A stretch of 64,000 nt of DNA from Corynascus novoguineensis (lineage: Eukaryota > Ascomycota > Sordariomycetes > Sordariales > Chaetomiaceae): positions 233,961-297,960 of the forward strand of contig MU857608.1 in assembly GCA_033296725.1 (NCBI GenBank), in the 5' to 3' direction. The notes beneath the pieces were generated by a model. That model was not told the origin of the DNA. It did no database searches and was given only the letters and a program-made list of their open reading frames with translations. Within the stretch, counting starts at the first letter, position 1, and each line of letters begins with the position of its first letter. This document shows positions 60,931 to 64,000 of the stretch, piece by piece. A program made the translations under genes and the position numbers.

Positions 60931-61160
60931 AGCTGACCGAGGAGCTGTCTGAGTCGATAAGTCAGGCCCACGGCGCCTGGTTCGGTGGGGGGCACAGCGT
61001 GCGAGCTGCTGTATCCAACGTTCGGGGAGAGCGCCGACTACGTCTTTAGGATCCTTGGCAGCGTCAACTACGTCTACAATGTCGAGTTGCGGCCCGGAAT
61101 GCGTGCTACGGCCCGCGAGGCTCAGGTTATCAGAAATCAATCCTGCCGACGGCTGGGGAA
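60931..61160 (+). pseudogene. Decayed C-terminal fragment of an M14 zinc carboxypeptidase
   Basis: Two frames carry matching pieces: ELSESISQAHGAWF, and after a shift in a G run (about 60987-60992), GTACELLYPTFGESADYVFR followed by NYVYNVELRP. The order is that of the end of M14A carboxypeptidases, where GTxCxxLYxxSGxSxDY precedes the strand with the catalytic Glu (here VELRP). Past this the frame shifts again. There is a stop just upstream and no zinc-binding HxxE or upstream exon in the flanking sequence, so only a relic remains. Confidence 0.5.
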
Positions 61161-63466
61161 TCGTGAGCTAGGGAAAGGCGTATACTCAAGTCTACACGCG
61201 GTTCAGTAAGGGGGGCCAGTAAAACAATGCGCTGAGAGAATAAGGTACTTCGAGAACTGATTCTAACCACCTGTCTTACCGCTGCCTGAGGTTATAACCC
61301 TTCTGATTTCTCCTTAACGGAAGCATAATATACAACTCACACTCCCCTGCCAGTTGTCTGTGGGTAGCCGTCTTGTCGACCGTTCCGCGTCGAATAGGAG
61401 GCTGACTCGAATAGTTGCTATCATGAAGAGACATTTCAAAGCGACAAAAACGTCAGCGCCTCTTCCTCAGGTTGTGACAAACCCGGTCAGACTATTCTGT
61501 GAAAGGGTTTAGCGAACGTATAAGTTGACAGAAGTTTGAAGATTCGGTGCAGCCTAAAGTTCACAACAGTTTCTCATAGTTACTGTATGCTGAGGGTGTG
61601 TCCAGCACTGTGATTGTATCGCTTCAAAAAGAGCTTCCAGAGCTCCCCTCAAAGACCCCATATTTATAGATCACTTTGACAAATATTGATGATTCTTTCT
61701 TGGAACTATTGTATGCCAATCGCGATCCTCCTTTGATTGATCCGTGCTTCTTGCATGTTGACGACTCTACGAATAACCAAAGCTTGAGGAAAGAAGAGGA
61801 TTGCTGGTGAAATTTAGTGGCCCGTAGTTCCTTTTAGTCATGGGCACACGCGGTGGCCCCGGGGCGCTCAACGGCACAATGTGGGAATAGCTTCATCCGG
61901 CGGATGTGAGCTCGGGGTCGGGTTAACCGAAGAGAGCAGGGCTTTTTAGTATAACGGTGGTAGACAAACAACCACCTAAGTTGGCGGGGAGTGCTGCCTT
62001 CGATATTGCAAACGAAGGGGAATTCTCTGCCGTCGGAGGTCTGCTGTAGAAACCTTGATCAGCCCAGCATCAACGCGGCGAGCGTTAGGAAAGAGTGAAT
62101 AAGACCAATCGTGAACCTAGGACCCTGTCAGGTGGCTAGCGCCTCTCGCATTCACCGCTAGAAAGAGCAGAGGGTGAATGGCAGGAGAGAATTACCGAAA
62201 ACAGTAAAGATAGGTGGTCTCCTTAAAGAAAAGACGATTGGGTTTATAAGCCTCTTCGCCAATCCAATCTCCTCATTGTTTCGTGGTCAGTTTATATGGA
62301 GACTCTTCGTACTGATTGGAAGCCTGCTGCAGGGATGGTAGGTAGATGAAAACCTCCCTATATGTTCTTGATGCCAGCCGATTCCTTTGATTTCCGCACT
62401 CCAAGGAGTCTCCACGGTAGCCTTCTCTATGAGCCGCCTTATTCGGGCGGTGTCTGTGATGTATCTTGCTGATCTCCAAGGAGAGAATCAGATCAGGCGT
62501 GCGTAATGTAACCTGAGTTCAATAGAGAAAGGAGAATCGAAAAAGAAATTCATGAGAAAATTCAAAGGCTGTCGAAGTTTCAGCAAGCCTCTGGTCGGCA
62601 AAGCGACCGATCAAGTGAGCCGATCCGCACCTTATCGCTCCTAGCGTGCCTGTGATCGATCTTGTACAGCTGCAAAGATCTCACCCGTAGCCGGATCGGG
62701 AGAGAAAATGGCGCATCGCGTGGCGGGGTTCCAGCATCGACAGATCACAACAATTCGTGAAGGGTCAATCCCAGGCCAAGATGTAAACATTCAGGGTCCA
62801 GAGAGGGTAGTTAGCTGATCTTTTTTTTCTACAAGATAATCTACTACACGATCCATATATAGTAGAGTATAAAAGCTGAGTAGGTACTTTGCAGTAGAGC
62901 GACCGAGACACTCCTGAGTCCTTTCCGACGGGAATTCGAATGTTATGGGTGAGTACGTTTCTACACGTGTACATGTACATTCAAAGAGCTACAGGTAGTA
63001 GATTTATGCACACGACACACATCTGTATCGCATTGCGGCGGTACATTCCGGTCGATCATGACGGACCCCTTCGTGCCAACACTGAACCATTGTACAAGTG
63101 CGTCCGCATCACACGAATCAGTTTCCTTCTTTGCTGACCATCTCCACCACATCCGTCGACAATACTCAGTTACACTTCAACAACCCCTCATTTCAACCAC
63201 CGCACTCGGCGTATCGAGCTCACCGGTCCATTCCATGTCGAAAGGGCCGAACTGATTGTGACGTTGCCACCTGTCTCAGCCTCGACCCTGATAGTCCAAC
63301 AGTAAGCACTGGTTGTTGGGTGCTCCTTGCAAACTCTGGGTTTTCCCGAGACATATAGGGGACGAAGAGCGGTCTTCGTCGTCAATGCTTCGTCCACCGC
63401 GCAGCGGCCCTTGGCTTTGTAGATCCCGTTGCTCCATGAGATTATCTCTTGGAATGCTCCTCACTA
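61161..63466. other. Gene-poor, AT-richer interval
   Basis: No supportable coding region, RNA gene or repeat family. A palindromic ACACGTGTACATGTACAT stretch lies near 62963-62980. Confidence 0.5.
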
Positions 63467-63990
63467 TCAGCGGCTATGCCTTCGCATTTGAACGATGACT
63501 TTTCCTCCAGTTGCCACAATCTGCAATGCAGAGAATGACCGCCCTTTCTTCACATTTTTTAGACTGAGCGGAAGAGGGCTTCTGAGCAGAGCAATGTCGT
63601 CAGCACTCAACATCAACGGGTAACGATCCAAACCATGCTCGATACTTCCAGTGTTCTTCATATGATGAAGAAACAGTGATTGATCTCGAGGAATAAAGAG
63701 AATGCCAGTGAACAAACAATACGGTTAGCACTGCTATCTTAGACGGCAAAATGTCGGCGAGTCGGTTCACCGGAGTTGCTGATACGAGTGGAATCCTTCT
63801 TTACATCGTAGTATTGGACGTACCTCATGCACCATCCAGCAGGTGTAAGCACTTGCAACATGACCCTACTTTCGGGCTTGTTTTGTAGGAAAGGTCCAAG
63901 ATACATCCGAGTATAGCCATAAAAAGCACATCTAGGGTGCAAGTTGGTACCGAAAGGCCGAGTGCTGCAATGCTCGAGGTCAGAAAGTTC
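63467..63990 (-). CDS. Unrecognised coding-like frames at the window edge, incomplete
   Basis: Two minus-strand frames look protein-like. The right one (about 63990 to 63739) contains CAFYGYTRMYLGPFLQNKPE and ends in a TAA. The left one (about 63715 to 63467) contains ILFIPRDQSLFLHHMKNTGS and LDRYPLMLSADDIALLRSPL. They may be exons of one gene joined by an unrecognised splice, or pieces of a decayed gene; the 5' part lies beyond the window. No family is recognised. Confidence 0.25.
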
Positions 63991-64000
63991 TCCTATGTTG

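Overview
The window is nuclear DNA of a filamentous ascomycete, most likely a Sordariomycete. Almost every gene carries short (about 50-160 bp) GT..AG introns, coding regions are GC-rich, and the gene set is fungal: a non-reducing polyketide synthase, a 14-TM drug transporter, a questin-oxidase-like enzyme, a Zn2Cys6 regulator, YIH1, NOP16, an RGD2-type F-BAR/RhoGAP and a single-copy 'rvt'-type reverse transcriptase. No tRNA, rRNA, CRISPR array, intact transposon or clear virus was seen.

Region 1 (1-13.7 kb) is the visible part of a secondary-metabolite cluster. It holds the 3' part of an NR-PKS (KS-AT-PT-ACP-ACP-reductase; the N-terminus lies outside the window), a secreted FAD amine-oxidase-like oxidoreductase, an MFS exporter and a questin oxidase/AflY-family gene. 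The expected logic is synthesis of an aromatic polyketide, reductive release as an aldehyde or alcohol, oxidative tailoring and export.

Region 2 (13.7-20.5 kb) is a gene graveyard. It has a decayed C-terminus of a large secreted chitinase/NucA-NucB-like protein, the last WD40 cap of a NACHT-type NLR, and a broken C2H2-type gene, all with stops and frameshifts.

Region 3 (20.6-47.97 kb) is conserved housekeeping: AlaX-like tRNA editing, a gamma-glutamylcyclotransferase-like protein with an 8-nt microexon, YIH1/IMPACT, a CASTOR-like ACT sensor, a METTL25-like methyltransferase, mitochondrial uS13 (start codon split off by an intron), membrane dipeptidase, RGD2-like RhoGAP, an rvt reverse transcriptase (with an apparent single-base frameshift), a flavin-reductase-like protein, a MARVEL protein and NOP16.

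Region 4 (48-64 kb) holds one large Zn2Cys6 regulator gene (50.3-53.1 kb) with a long upstream region, followed by about 10.9 kb without a convincing intact gene. That stretch contains a (GT)n tract, a decayed M14 carboxypeptidase fragment and, at the right edge, unrecognised coding-looking reading frames on the minus strand.

Exon boundaries were inferred by eye from reading frame, splice signals and family motifs. Where given, they sum to intact reading frames except for the stated pseudogenes and the rvt gene.
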